DNA of 64,000 nucleotides from Entophlyctis helioformis. Its lineage: Eukaryota; Chytridiomycota; Chytridiomycetes; Chytridiales; Chytriomycetaceae. Both the position numbers and the translations under genes were made by a program. Positions 19,403 to 31,414 of this stretch are shown here, one piece after another (within the stretch, counting starts at the first letter, position 1; every line of letters starts with the position of its first letter). The notes beneath the pieces were generated by a model. It saw only the letters and a list, made by a program, of their open reading frames with translations, made no database searches and was not told the origin of the DNA. The stretch covers positions 1 to 64,000 of the forward strand of contig JAHLKH010000152.1 of NCBI GenBank assembly GCA_025526915.1. The letters run 5' to 3'.

Positions 19403-21965
19403 TCATGAGCGGCCGGGCGGTCGCAGCGGGGCCTCTGTCGGCAAAGGCACAGACCCAATGACCAGCGTCAACTGCTCGAGCACCCACAGCAGCCCGATGA
19501 ACGTCCATTGGCACACGATCCACACCAGCTGCAACACGCCGCTCACACCCAACGTGCGAATGACGACGGGCACAATGAGCTGCTTGAGCGACTCGACCAT
19601 CACAATGTGACAGAGCGCGCTCGATGTGATGAACCCTTTGCAGCACCGGCAGTCGTGATCGCCGCAGGCAGACTCGAAGCGTTCCCACTGGCCTGGAAGC
19701 GCCATGGCCGCCGATGCCCACTCCATGGCGGCTGCCGAATCAAACGACCCTGTGGTGGATCCAGGCGTCGAACGGCCCGACCCTGTTGATCCGGGCGGGA
19801 ACAGCCGGATACGCGCCAGCCGCGGTGCAGAGCCGTCGTTGGAGTGCAGGATCTTGGTCGCGAACCGCGGTGGCGGCTCTGGCGGCGACGTCCCGTCGTT
19901 GGGTCGCACCGTCTTGACCCATCTCGAGCCGTCCCAAACGGCTATTTCACGCGAGCCTCGCCGCGCATCTGTCGGTGGAATGCTGGGGATGCCCGGCGAT
20001 GCACCAATGGCCATCGTGGCTGCGGAAAGGGGTGCTCTAGAGGCTGTGTAGTGCAGGCCGTTGTTGTTGCTCGGTGTGCGTGCGCCAAGGTCGGCCTGCA
20101 CTCCGCTTGTGTGTGGTGGGCTCATGACAGACGATCGCCGGCGTCGCCACAGAACCTGTTCCGGGATGATGGCGTGGGGCAGCTGCTGCAGTGGCTGTGG
20201 GAGAGGCGATCGCGGGAGCCTGGGTGACGTGGGCGGGCTGTTCATGACGGGCGACGATGGCTCGACAGGCGATACGGCCAGGCTCGGCCGGCGAGCTGCG
20301 TTTGCGTCAAACGGAGTCGCGAGACTGTTGCCAACCGCCGCCTGTGCTGGATAGGTGGGAACTGGGCTTGCAATGGTGATTCCAAGCTTAGCAAGCGCAG
20401 GCTGCATGTCTTCTTCGTTGGTCGCCGTGCTTTCTCGGCGTCGAGGACCCTGCGGCCTGTTGCGTCCGCGATGGCTGCTTTGGCTTGCAGTGCTGCTTGA
20501 GCCCGCGCTGGCCAGATCGTGTGAGCTGCCAGTGCCAAGATACGCATCTTGTCCAGCATAGTCGTCAATCACGCCAATGAAGCCCGTGCCGCTGGTAGGT
20601 GTCATCACGCCACTCGCGAGAGCGGCTGCGCCTCTGCCGGCGATCCCCGCGGCGTCCGACTCGATATGCAGCGTGAGGAGCCGCTTGAGGATCTGGACAA
20701 AGTCGACGATGCCGGCCATGGCTGCCATGCGGATCGTCTCCTGCAGGAACAGTCGCTTGGCAAACTCTATGCGGGCGTGTATTCGCACACGGGTACGGTT
20801 GACGGCTATGCGCGATAGGCATATTCGCTGGTGCATGGAAAAGATGCCGCCGTATGGGACGTCAGGTGTCCGCGCAACGGCCTCAAAGACACAGCCCCTG
20901 ATGTTTGGTTGTTTTGTTGATGCCGCGTTTCGAGCCAAGGCACAGCAGGTGGACCAAAGCGAGGTGAATGCACAGTACCGTGGAAACAATGCGGGCAATG
21001 CATGGATCAGTGGCTTGGCCGTGGTGCCGAATGGACTGGACCACATGGCAGAAACCGCATGGAAACTCACTCTGGATCGTTACGGAGCAGGGTCTGGTCC
21101 TCAAGGCCGCGCGTTTTGAGAGTGCCGACTGGACGGCCGGCCTGTCAGCAAGTGCGTGGCAGATTGGGACAGTATGCATCGCCATGGTACTCACAGACAG
21201 CATTCTTGATTACGAGCATGTATGCCATGGATCGAAAGCGGTGATCGCCCGTCCCTGCCGGCTCGCTCCACTTGTCGGCGGCCAAATCTGGAGTGTGTGT
21301 TGGCAGCGAGTCAGCGGGGGGTGTGATGTGCCTTTGCGCGGCTTGATATGCAGCGTTACCTTGTGCGCCGCGATCTACACTGGCGCGAATGTGGAGCTGT
21401 GGGCCAGAGTCTCCAAACAGACTGGATGCAAGATACATGAGCGGCACTTCAAACGACTCGTCAAACAGGTCGCGGCCAGGATGCTCCAACGCGCCGCAGA
21501 CACAGGCAACGCGAGATTCTGCAAGACGCCGGATTGGTGCATTGAAAGGCGGTGTGAGTGCCGCACGTCAACGGCTGCATTGCATTCGTGGACTCGTGAT
21601 GCACACTTACCTGGCGGAGACGGCGGGCTCTTGATGATGGCATGCGGGAGGGGCGACCTGATGCTCCGAGGGCGGTCGTCTGAGGGAACACGGAGATGCT
21701 GGTTGTTCTGGTGCTGCTGCTCGTCGTCAAGCCGATGAAGCAGCATGTCAGCAAAGAGATCGCAGCCGTGAATGCTGCTGATGTCATCGTCATCCGAGTC
21801 CAACAGAGGCGTAGCCTTTGCTCCACGCCCCATCTGGATGTGCGATATCGCCGGCTGGTGATGTTGGTCTGAATAGTGCCGCTGGTGCTGGTGCTGGTGC
21901 TGATGTTGGAACCTATTATTGTTGCCGTGGTGGTTGTGCCGTGCCTCGTCGGCTGACAGCATCAT
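19403..21965 (-). CDS. VASt-domain membrane protein (Lam/GRAMD1-like), no GRAM domain
   Basis: Five exons: 21965-21611, 21518-21360, 21287-21195, 21128-21071, 20897-19403. All intron phases close, giving 719 residues. After a His/Gln- and Asp-rich N-terminus, a VASt (StART-like) domain begins: LFDESFEVPLMYLASSLFGD, FRSMAYMLVIKNAVFGTLKT, then the diagnostic ARTPDVPYGGIFSMHQRICL and FAKRLFLQETIRMAAMAGIV. A long Ser/Pro-rich linker leads to a C-terminal hydrophobic anchor (VVIRTLGVSGVLQLVWIVCQ, WTFIGLLWVLEQLTLVIG). VASt proteins move sterols between membranes at contact sites (known for Lam/GRAMD1). The GRAM domain normally ahead of VASt is absent from this model. It could lie in an unseen upstream exon, but 22.0-22.7 kb shows none. 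Confidence 0.8.
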
Positions 21966-21973
21966 GGCGATAG

Positions 21974-21975
<2 letters not shown>

Positions 21976-22006
<31 letters not shown>
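21976..22006. repeat. CTG/CAG microsatellite
   Basis: About ten CTG units just upstream of the VASt gene's start codon, probably in its 5' leader. Confidence 0.85.
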
Positions 22007-22724
22007 GATGAGGCTGTTGTGATGCTGAGGTGGATGGCTGTCAGATCTGGCAGGCAGATGTGCGACAAGCAATCGATGAGATTCCAAAGGGCGGAAGCGA
22101 GACTTGGAGGAGAGAGAAGGGCGAGAGCAAGCACAAGAGCCGCCGGACGACGGATGTTGGGCGATGAGCACGGCCGCCGCAAGACAAGAGGATACTTGGA
22201 AGAGGCCGCAGAGAGTGTGAAAAGTGATGGCAGAGCGGCGGGATGCTGTTGCTGGCACAGGTCAGTTGTCATGAACAGCAGCAGTGCGGTGCATTCATGC
22301 ATGTCCCCAGTCATGCAGTGCGACGTTCCAGTTGCTTGTTGTCACTGTCCAGATTCGGCCCAAACAGCCAGCCAACCAGAACAAGCTGCGCTCACCAATG
22401 ACGACGGAAAACAGCAGGCAGCTTGGCAACGCCTGGCCCCAGGCGAAGGAGCGGGCAGGTTTGAAGGCAAGGATGGCGGGCTCTGTTTGCACGACCACGA
22501 CGGAACTGCGCTGGTCTGCGCTCTGAAAACGTCGGCACGATGAACGACTGGTTGGGAAAGGCCTGGGCGGCGGCGGCAGCGGCGACGGCGGCAGAAGCAG
22601 AAGCGGCAGCGGAGGCACGGTCAGACGACGCGACAAAACTCCGACAGGTGCACAGCAGACACAGACGAGAGGACCATAAAATAGACTTGGTTCATTGCCC
22701 AGGAGCACAACACAGGCAACACCA
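22007..22724. other. Intergenic region upstream of VASt gene
   Basis: About 720 bp between the VASt start and the end of the hydrolase gene, transcribed in tandem on the minus strand. Minus-strand frames are open in places (22314-21916) but show no recognisable domain. Confidence 0.4.
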
Positions 22725-24940
22725 CTACGCACGCAAATAAACGTATTCGACATCGGGCACAGAGTATGGCCCAGGCTTGACATCGAGCATCTCGGCCATC
22801 ACGGCGTTGCTTAAGCCGGTTGGGTTGTCTGCAAGCGAGTGGGTTCATGGCGACGAGATGGTTGTTGAGTGTCGGTCAGCGTGTCTGTCGGTCAGCGTGC
22901 CCGTCTGTCTGTCGATGAACAGATCCAACACACGATGGTGTGCAGATCGGCAGTCGGCGGCATGCGGCTTACCAAAGTACAGATGGTGGCCTGCGTTCTT
23001 GACCAGCGAGACCCGCGTGTCCACCGGCATGTGTGGCACGGACCGCATTGCATGCCGATGGTCCATCCAGTCGTGCGTGCCATCTGCATTGTGTGCACGG
23101 ATCGTCAACCAACAGCCAGCAGTCATTGACAGTGAGTATCGGATGCAGTTGAAGCAGAAGAATGTCTGTCTGCATGTCTGTCTGTCTGCAGGTGCCCGGC
23201 AGTGGCACAAGAATGCGAGTGCAATGCTGCGAGAGTGCGAGGACTCACAGATGAATGTGGTTGGCATGGTCAGCTTTGTAAGGCGAGGGTGGAGAGGCAG
23301 GCGTGCCCATGCACCCTGGACATGGGCAATGCAAGAGTGAGTCTGGGTACGCAGGCAGGCAACTAGGCAGACAGACAGACAGACAGGGGGACAGACGGAC
23401 AGACAACGATCGCGTGCAACGTACGGGAAGCAGCAGTCTTGCCAGCGCAAACTCGCCACTGCCCGGCTGTGCGGATGTGTGGTAAATGTACTTTTCGATC
23501 GTGGCAACCTCGGCTGGATCCATGTGTGCAAACCGCCGTGACGTGTACTGGCGAACAAGCGATGGACCTGCATGTGCATCGATTGGCAGCCAGCCAGTCG
23601 CCACGATCACCAGCCAATTCATCACGAATCAGCACGAATGCAGGCATTGCAGGCATCGCAAGCATCAGATGGCGCAGTCACTGACCAAGCGGCCCGACGG
23701 TGCGCACGACACTCATGGGTGTCATGTTCATCTCCCACATGCTGCGGAACACGCTCATGAGCATGCTGCGCTGTGGAGCCTGCTGCTCCTTGGGCGGCGG
23801 CTCAGGAACACCGACTGCCAGACCGCGTCGTTTGGTGTCGCATGGTTGCCATCCAGTGTCAGTGACTGTCACGCATCCATCCATCCATCCATCCCCATCC
23901 ATCCATCCATCCCATCCCCCCATCCATCCATCCATCCATCCCATCCATCCATCCATCCATCCATCCATCCATCCATCCCATCCATCCATCCCATCCATCC
24001 ATCCATCCATCCCATCCATCCATCCATCCATCCATCCATCCCATCCATCCATCCATCCATCCATCCATCTTCGCATCAACACCAAGACACGCACCTGGCG
24101 ACAAGAGAAGCAGCTTGTCGACACGCTCGGGTACTTGAGCGAATACGCAACAGACAGGTATCCGCCCAGACTGTGGCCTGCAAGCACCATGGTCTCGAGC
24201 CCCATCTTCTTGCGCCACTCCTCGAGCGAGTCGACAAAGAACCGCTCGCTCGTCTCGACAATCTCCTCGTCCGTCTGGCGCCGCGACTTGTGCGGGAACG
24301 GCGGCCGGCTGCTGTTGGCCATACCGAGCCAGTCGATCGCAAACACCCGGTATCCCGGCACGCGGGAGATGGCCGCAAAGTTCTTGTAAAAGAACCCGAG
24401 GCCGGCGCCGTAGCCGTGGGCAATGACCAGGTTGCGGATCGGCTGGTCGTTTGGCTGGCTGTTCGACTGACCGTTTGGCTGTCCGCTCGACTGGCCACTT
24501 GGCGACGCGGTGCCGTCGCGCTGTTGCTGCTGGCGCCAGTGTGCATGCTGTGCGGCGATAAGATGGTCGATGCCGCCAACCTCGCTCATGTCGGCATCGG
24601 GCGATCCGGGGTCGGCGGCCTGTGCCGCAGCAGCAGCCACCTGGCTGGCCCTCTGCGTCTGCAGACGCTTCCAGAACGGCTCAATGACCAGCGTGTTGAT
24701 GAACTGGTCCGGCGCAACCTGCACCAGGCCGAGCTCGGCGCTTGGACGGCTGGCGGCCGTGACGGCCTCGCTGGACTGCACGGTGGTGTGCGGCTGCTCG
24801 GCGCCGGTCAGACGCACGTCCAGGTGCTGCGAGAGCAGGGCCAGCTCGGCATCGTTGGCGCGGGCCGCCGACGTGGGGGTCCACGAGAAGAAGCGCCACG
24901 GCTCGGCGGTCTGCTTGGGCAGCAGCAGCGGCTCGGTCAT
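22725..24940 (-). CDS. ABHD4/5- or Cld1-type alpha/beta hydrolase
   Basis: Six exons: 24940-24095, 23814-23686, 23567-23425, 23315-23249, 23083-22973, 22828-22725. This gives about 466 residues if one missing base near 24130 is allowed. Domains: [20 protein letters not shown] (HG oxyanion region), [18 protein letters not shown], nucleophile elbow [20 protein letters not shown] (GHSLG), [33 protein letters not shown] with the Asp, and the catalytic His in KNAGHHLYF. These match the CGI-58/ABHD4/Cld1 family, which acts in phospholipid or cardiolipin remodelling or lipid-droplet lipolysis. The serine is present, unlike animal ABHD5 (Asn), so catalysis is likely. Without the missing base the frame breaks after LKYP and [11 protein letters not shown] is read in another frame. 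Confidence 0.88.
23874..24069. repeat. CATC/CATCC satellite in hydrolase intron 1
   Basis: About 196 bp of imperfect CCAT and CCCAT tandem units occupy most of the 280-bp first intron (23815-24094). Open Trp-Met-Asp-Gly frames across it are spurious. Confidence 0.95.
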
Positions 24941-25366
24941 GGTGTGTGCGATGCCGGCTGCGATGCGGGACGGCGTGGCGGGCGGTGCTGGCTGGTGCGA
25001 GCGCTGCGGCTTGCGGCGGAGCAGTGGCGGCGGGCAGCGGGCGAGGCGGGCGATGCGGTGCAGCAGACGAAGACGCAGACGGCCAGCAGCAGCAGTGGCA
25101 GTGGCAGTGGCGGCAGGCGGTCCTGTGGCAGGCGGAATGGTTGCTGGTGGCCGGTGGCAGATGCGCTTTGCAGGTGCAGGTGCAAGCCGTCGCTCGCCGT
25201 GCACGACGCGGCCGCTTCGGCCTTGGCTCGGCCGAACAGCCCTGCGGCCGTCGCGTTTCTCGCTTCTCCATCCAACCGGCCGCTCCTGGCTCCGCTCTCC
25301 ATCCAGCACGCTGCATCGAATGGCGCTCGCTGCAACCCACTTTGTCTGCGACACAGAGTTCAGCGC

Positions 25367-25373
25367 TTTTATA
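25367..25373 (-). promoter_or_regulatory. TATA box upstream of the hydrolase gene
   Basis: TATAAAA on the minus strand, about 430 bases before the ATG at 24940. The leader is long, and alternative in-frame upstream starts exist, so the assignment is tentative. Confidence 0.4.
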
Positions 25374-25515
25374 GTCAGACCAGCTCGCCTCTTGCTTCTC
25401 GCCTTCAACGAGCAACGCTGATGGCCACCTCTGGTGTGTGGAAGTGCGAAACCGCTTGTTTTTATAGCTGGTATTATTATAGGATAAAGAGGATCGGGGC
25501 GAGGCACTTGACAGA

Positions 25516-26985
25516 CTAGGTGTCTTGTATGGAGAGTGACGATGGGGTGTATGCTGGCGGCGGTGCGTGCACAGCGACAATAAACGGCAGGCTCATTGCA
25601 GGGGGGCCGCGCTGGACAGCAGTGGCCCGTGTCGATTGGCTGAGTGGCGTGCCATTTGCCGCTGATGCCGACCCGGAGGCTTCTGTTTCTTGAGATGCCG
25701 AGCCGCTCGCACTAGCAGCGTCGGTGATGGTGATCTTGTGGTCGCCAAATCCAGCGAGCGTGGTGCAAGCACTGCTTCTGGCACTGACGACGCTGATGGC
25801 AATGCTGCTGCTGCTGGTGTTTCGTGCAATGTATCTACCGCCATTAACGAGCGAGGTTCGAGCAGATCGTGTGCTGTTGTCGAATGGATGCCGTCCATCT
25901 CGAGTGCAAGTGCTACTGCTGTGCACACTGGCATCGTCATCGCCGTCTTCCAGCAAGTCCTCTCCGCTGTCGTTGCTGCTGCCGTCGTCATTGCCGTCGT
26001 CATTGTCGTCCATAGAGCCGTTGGCTTTGTATGGCGGCGGTGCTGGCGGCAGAAACGTGTGCGAAGGGTCGACAGTGGCGCCTTGCTGAGCAATCAGCTG
26101 GCGCATCTCAGCGACCCGAGCAGTCTCTGCTGGCGTGTTGCTCCTGGCGTTTCTGGCTGCATGGCGACGGCTGACCTTCCGGTCAATCTTGTAGATGGCG
26201 GCAAGAAGCAGCAAGACGACAGCGAGCGTCGGCTGTGATGTCGAGATTGCGGAGATTTCGGATGGGATGATTCGGAGTGATGCGTTGCAAGCAGTTCAAG
26301 ATTAAGCCGGCGGACATTTGCAAGGGGTGAGTGTCGGTCCTGCACGGCATGGCGATGAAGGGCAGGCATGTTGGCAGGAGGGCAGACAGGCATGCTGGCA
26401 GCGTTCAAGGCGGCAGAGGTGGAGGCACAATGGCACGCTGCAGCCAGGAAAGACAGCCAGATGCGCACATGAGCACACTTACAAGGGCAAGGCTGGCGAC
26501 CACTCTGGTGTCCAGCTCTCGCTCCACAACGAGTCGCTTCCGATGGAGTTGCTGCTGCTGCTCGCCGACCAGGTCGATGGCGGATAGAAGCCAGAAGGGG
26601 ACGGCGGCAGAGATGTCGGCTCTGCACGATCTCCCTCTGCAGGGGCTGTGTCCTGTGCAGCCGCCGGTGCTGGAGGGTCCATTATCGGCTGCTGCTGTGT
26701 TGGCGGGGAAGAAAAGTGAGTGAATGCTGGGCACGGATGCACGGCAGTCTTCCGTCCACCGCCATCCAGATGAGGGCGACGGCTGTGCGGTGCGGCAGCG
26801 AGCGCAAGGCACATGGGGCAGGGCACATGAGGCGGGGCACTCACACGGCTGCGAGAGGCGCCTTCGCCGTCGCTGGCTGCGTTCTGCATGGCGGAGAAGA
26901 TGAGTGTGCTCGCAAGAGTGAGCAGAGTGACGGAAAGCGAGGCGGCGACACAGACCGCAAGCCATCTGATGGTGGAGCGGGCCAT
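25516..26985 (-). CDS. Small membrane protein with PPxY motifs
   Basis: Three exons: 26985-26845, about 26709-26486, and about 26239-25516. Exon 1 encodes an N-terminal hydrophobic stretch ([20 protein letters not shown], then LIFSAM). Exon 2 is Pro/Ser/Trp-rich in one frame. Exon 3 begins with a second membrane segment ([20 protein letters not shown]) and a long cytosolic-type tail with acidic and Ser-rich stretches and two PY motifs, PPPYK and PPPAY, which usually bind WW domains of Nedd4/Rsp5 ligases. The exon 1-2-3 phases do not all close, so one base is missing or an exon edge is wrong. Function unknown. Confidence 0.5.
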
Positions 26986-27719
26986 CTCGCCGAGGCTGCG
27001 GCTTGACCGGCAGCGGATTCCGACGTCCACGTCACCAACGCTGCAGGCACGGCTGGCTTGCGATCGTGCGACGACGGACGGCGTGAGGGACATGCAGCGT
27101 GCAGCGCCGGGTTGCTTGGGCAGTGCGAGGGAAGCCTTTGGCACAGACTCGCCAGGCCATGCGCCAGCCCAGGTCCAGGGGCAGGCAGTTGGCATTGTTG
27201 GCCGCCACTGCCGTCGAGCATCGACTGTGAGCATTGTTGGCGGCCGCCTGCTCTTGAGAGTCGCGCGCTGATTGGCGCGTGTCAACAAGGCAGGCACGCT
27301 ACATGGCTGCACTGCGGCAACTGCTCTTTGGGCAGTGGCCGCCTTCCCTTGACGCTCTCCCTTGACGCACTCTCCAGACGGCAGGCATCCAGCAACGCAG
27401 ACGGCAGGCACCTCGAGGACGTCACAGCACATCCAGTCACGTGTCTCTCACGTGACCCGGATGCCTTCAGCCACACTCTGCATCCATTTGCTGAAACGAA
27501 AATCCTCGCAATTGTCCAAACAGTCTCAAACACAAACCAAGCCGTTCAGGTGGGTGGCTGGCATGGCCGTTGATGCCTTGCTGGTGCCTTGCTGGTGCGC
27601 GGGCTGTCCATGCAGGCTGCTGACGCTTAGGTGCTCGTCTGGCTCGCTAGCCCAAGCCTCGATGATTGTGACAGGTCTGGCAGCATTGGCGGTCTTGGCC
27701 ACGCAAGGTTCGTGGCACC
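26986..27719. other. Intergenic region between divergent genes
   Basis: Upstream of both the PPxY protein gene (minus) and the first DOMON gene (plus). Frames here are low-complexity and no domain is visible. GGCT/CTGG-rich stretches lie at about 27750-27840. Confidence 0.4.
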
Positions 27720-29500
27720 ATGGGACGCTCGTGGTGCAGCTTGCAGCAGCAGGCTGTGTGCCTGGCTGTGTGCCTGGCTGGCTGTCTGTCTGGCCGTCTG
27801 GCTGGCTGGCTGCTTTCCTGCTTTCCTGCCTGCCGGCCTGTCGGCTGCAGTGACGTTGCTGGTGCACGGCCTGCGACATCCGTGGCTGACGCCTCGTCCG
27901 TTGACTTTTTGGTGCTGCTGGTGCGGGTGCTGGTGTCGTGCCGGCCCCTTGGCAACGACAACCATAACAACTGGAACCGCTGCAACAACCACTACAACCA
28001 CCGCCGCAACAACCGCTGCAACAACCACTCAACGGCAACAACGACAACCGCACTTGAACGAGCAGCCGCGGCCCTCAGCCAGAACTGCCCAAAGGCCGAC
28101 TTTTGTGTGTACGCCTCGAGCGACGGAAGCGGGACGGCGACCTTTACGGTGCACTCTGGCGCTGCCGGGTGAGTGGCGTATGCGTCGCTGCGTGCTGCGT
28201 GCTGCGTGCGTGCTGGCTGTCTAGCAGTGCAGTACACGACACCTGTCTACAGGCCTGGTTGTGCTCACGCCCACCGCCTGCCGCCCCCCTGCCCCTCCCG
28301 ACGGCACTTTTTGTTGCCCGCTCGCCCGCTGACTCCGTCCGTCTGGCCGCGTGGTGCTTGGCTCCCGCCCGCCAATCCGTCACGCAACGTCACGCAACGC
28401 CACGCCACTCTCGCCAACCGTCGCCTTGGGTCCTACACGGCAGATGGGCTGCCATCGGCACTGGCTCCAAGATGGCCTCTTCGTCCGTCGTCGTTGGCTG
28501 GCTCAATCCCGCCGGCGGTGTCACCATCTCGAGCCGCTTGTCTACCGCATACGCCATGCCGGCCGTTGCACCGTCGACCCTCGCGACCCCGGCCGCTCTG
28601 CAGGTCCCTGCCCCTGCCTGGGCCAAGATCGCCTTCTCCTTCACCCGCCCGGTCACGGCTGCTGGCTTTGCCGCCCTCACATCGCCCGGCACCTACATCG
28701 TCGCCTCCGCCGCCAAGCCCCCGTCAGGCGATCTGTCAAGCCCGGCTGCCACATTTGGCATCCACGACTCGTTTAGCGTGGTGTCTGGGTTCGACTACAA
28801 CTCGCCTGCCACGACGGACAAGAATGTCACAAAGTCTGGCTCTGCGTCCGCCAACGAGCCCATCCTCAAGCTGTCGGATCCCGAAATGTACAAGCTCATT
28901 GTCAAGATCCACGGCATCATGATGGTCATTGCATGGGGTGTCGCCCCCTTTGTCGGCATCTACATTGCCCGCTATCTCAAGGCTGCGCTCGGCGTGTGGT
29001 GGTACCGTCTCCACCTGATCTGCATGCTCGTCTTCTGCATGCTCTTCACGCTCGTTGGCACCCTCCTCTTGTTCCTGTACAAGACGCCGCCGCACTTCTC
29101 GGGCGACTACCACCGTCTCTTTGGTCTCTTGGTCACGGTTGCCGTCTTGATCCAGGTCGTGCTCGGCTTCGTGTCCAACGCCATGTTCTCGCCTGATCGC
29201 GAGGCTGTGCCGTGGTGGGACAAGCTGCACTGGTGGTTCGGCCGCCTGCTCTTCATCGCCGCCCTTGGCTGCGTCTTTTTCGGCATCCAGCTCTACCAGA
29301 ACCTTGGATATCCTCTGGACGCATGGGTGCCCATCGCGTTCGGTTGCTACCTCTTTGTCGCGTTCATTGTCCTTGCGTTTGGCGAGCGATTCCACGGCCA
29401 GGTGCACCACGTCAAGGGTGCGATTGGCGGCAAGCCACACGAAGATGACGACAAGCTCAGCCGTGCTGCGTCGCAGCGCTCCAAGGCGTCTGCCAAGTCC

Positions 29501-29531
<31 letters not shown>

Positions 29532-29866
29532 GCAGCAGCAAGGGCGGAAAGAGCGTGGATACCGAGCGTGGCAACAACCGCAACGGCAACGGCAACAACT
29601 ACAACGGCAGCAACTACGGCGGTAGCAACGCTGGCGGCAGATACGGCGCTGGTAGCAATGTCAACGGCAGCAACGCAGGCGGCCGGCCAGGCGACTACTC
29701 GTTTGACCGCTCCGTCAACAACAACTACAACGACTACAGAAACGACCAACGCGACGACCGCTCCTTGGACCGCCGTGATGACCGGGGATACGACATGCGC
29801 TACAACAACCGAGGTGGCGATCGTCGCCAGAACGATCGCTACGATGACGACCGTCGCTACCGCTGA
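27720..29866 (+). CDS. DOMON-cytochrome b561 protein 1
   Basis: Exon 1 ends at 28168 (GTGAGT donor) and exon 2 is 28444-29866. The 5' end is uncertain: 27720 is the first in-frame ATG, but the N-terminus is low-complexity. The DOMON domain starts CPKADFCVYASSDGSGTATF and continues GWAAIGTGSKMASSSVVVGW. A cytochrome b561 membrane domain follows with four candidate haem-ligand His: KIHGIMMVIAW, YRLHLICML, DYHRLFGLLV and KLHWWFGRLLF. The tail is very rich in Asn, Gly, Arg and Asp, with an Asn homopolymer (29503-29529). In this family the outer DOMON domain passes electrons to the membrane haems and on to extracellular or cytosolic partners (ferric reductase or CDOM type). It is followed convergently by DOMON protein 2. 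Confidence 0.85.
29505..29529 (+). repeat. AAC microsatellite in coding sequence
   Basis: A run of CAACAA units encodes about nine consecutive Asn in the cytosolic tail of DOMON-b561 protein 1. Confidence 0.9.
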
Positions 29867-29995
29867 GTCCCTCTCTCGTTTGTCAGCCGCTCCTTTTTCC
29901 ATATTCTGTGTTTCCTTTCGACTGTTGCAACATAAAACGTTTAACGATACAGGGATTCATTTGGCGGATACAAGCACAAGAGAGAGAGAGATGGA

Positions 29996-30981
29996 CTACA
30001 GGAAGAGGGCCATGGCAAACGATGCGAGAATGCCAGAGACGCCGGCCGACATGGAGGCTGCATCGCTGCGAGCAGCAGCCGTTGGGGAGGCGGTGGCGGA
30101 GGCGGTGGCAGCAGCGGTGGCAGATCCGACAGCAGCCGATGCAGTCGGAGCAGTGCCACCCGGTGCAGGGCTCGACGCGTCAGTCGACGGAGACGCGCTG
30201 GGAGCACCGGGGTTGGAAGACGCACGGCAGGAACAGCAGGAGCAGCGGGCTGGACGACGGCACGGCAGGAGATGCAGGAGCGCCGCCGATCACCGTCGAC
30301 AGATCGAGGCTGAAGCTGTTGTGGTCAGCGTGCCTGGTGAACGACGAGGACGGCGAGTCGGGCGAGCTGGGAGCAACGTTGCTGTACGCGTAGATGTACG
30401 AGCCGCTCGCCATGCGGTTGATGCCGGACACGGGACGCTTGAACGTGTACATGATGTTTGCCCACGACGGTCTTGCGATGCCGGCAGGCGTGGCGACGAG
30501 CCTGGCGATGCCCTCGCTGCTGACGGGCGGCAGCGAGTGGCCCGTCGCTTGGCGGGGCGAGAAGGTGACGCCGCCGTTCGAGTTGCGCCAGCCGGCGTAG
30601 ATGGACGCACCGGCCATGCGAGTGCCCGTTCCGAAGGCGACCCAGCTGAGGTGGATAAACCCAAAATGTGGGGCGAGATCGATGTGTGAGCGGACGACAC
30701 GCCGACAGAGATGGTGCACAGGCACAGATGGACGGCAGTGGACAGCAGGAGAGACGCAAGGCAGCACGGCGGAGGAGGAGAGATGCTGCAGAGCCAGGCA
30801 AGCGAAGCAGGGGAGAAACTCACCCAGTCGCAGACGACTGAATGGTGACAATGACCTCGCCGTCGGCGTCGACACCGCCAATGGCGCAGAAAGTGTTGCC
30901 ATCGCAGTACGTGGCCTGGCCGAGGGCCGCGGGGATGGCAGAGGCAGCGAGAGCGGCAAGGGCGATGGCGGAGGTGAGCAT
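29996..30981 (-). CDS. DOMON-only protein 2, GPI-type tail
   Basis: Two exons, 30981-30824 and 30645-29996. A signal peptide (MLTSAIALAALAASAIPAAL) is followed by a DOMON domain: TYCDGNTFCAIGGVDADGEV, GWVAFGTGTRMAGASIYAGW, GVTFSPRQATGHSLPPVSSE. A Ser/Thr/Ala linker and a hydrophobic end with small residues ahead (AAARSDAASMSAGVSGILAS, then FAMALFL) fit GPI attachment. The DOMON frame and the tail frame differ by one base (near 30240), so either one base is extra or two are missing. Without correction the frame ends at 30180. It is likely a wall- or membrane-tethered partner of the b561 proteins (inference). Confidence 0.75.
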
Positions 30982-31166
30982 CGTGCAGACGGCCGGCGGT
31001 GATGGATCGTTGGAAGGTGTGGGGGGAAGGATCCTTGAACGTTTTAAGGGCGACATCAGGACTATTCTCCACCGTCAAAAAATCCGCCAGTCAATTTTGC
31101 ACATGGCCAGGAAGCCTGAGCACGATGCTGCTTGGCTACCACCTGAGCCAAGGGGCACAAGGCTGA

Positions 31167-31327
31167 CAAACAACCGCCGGCCGAGAAGGCACACGTGTCT
31201 GTTAGCCGACCACACATGACAAGCATGCCACAAGGGTCGCAAGCGAGTCGGCGCAAGCAAAACAACCGCCGGCCGAGAAGGCACACGTGTGTGTTAGCCG
31301 ACACATGACAAGCATTCCAAGGGTCGG
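31167..31327. repeat. 70-bp direct repeat upstream of DOMON gene 2
   Basis: Two imperfect copies of AACAACCGCCGGCCGAGAAG, followed by GCACACGTGTNTGTTAGCCG, at about 31167-31239 and 31259-31327. Each carries a palindromic CACGTG E-box-like core. The repeat lies between the start of gene 2 and the end of gene 3. Confidence 0.8.
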
Positions 31328-31414
31328 AGCTTGAGAGCGTGTCACGGCTGAGCCCAAGTGTAGAGGTATGCATTTCATTGGAACTGTAGCAGGCTATGAT
31401 GGATGGATGGCATT

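Noticed and set aside
23880..24060. Trp-Met-Asp-Gly repeat protein
   Set aside because: Frames across the CATC satellite lie in an intron of the hydrolase gene.
23874..24069. CRISPR-like array
   Set aside because: Units are 4-5 bp with no spacers; a simple satellite in a eukaryotic intron.
28736..29902. 388-codon minus-strand frame
   Set aside because: Antisense of the b561 and Asn-rich coding exon; Val/Ala repeats mirror the AAC tract.
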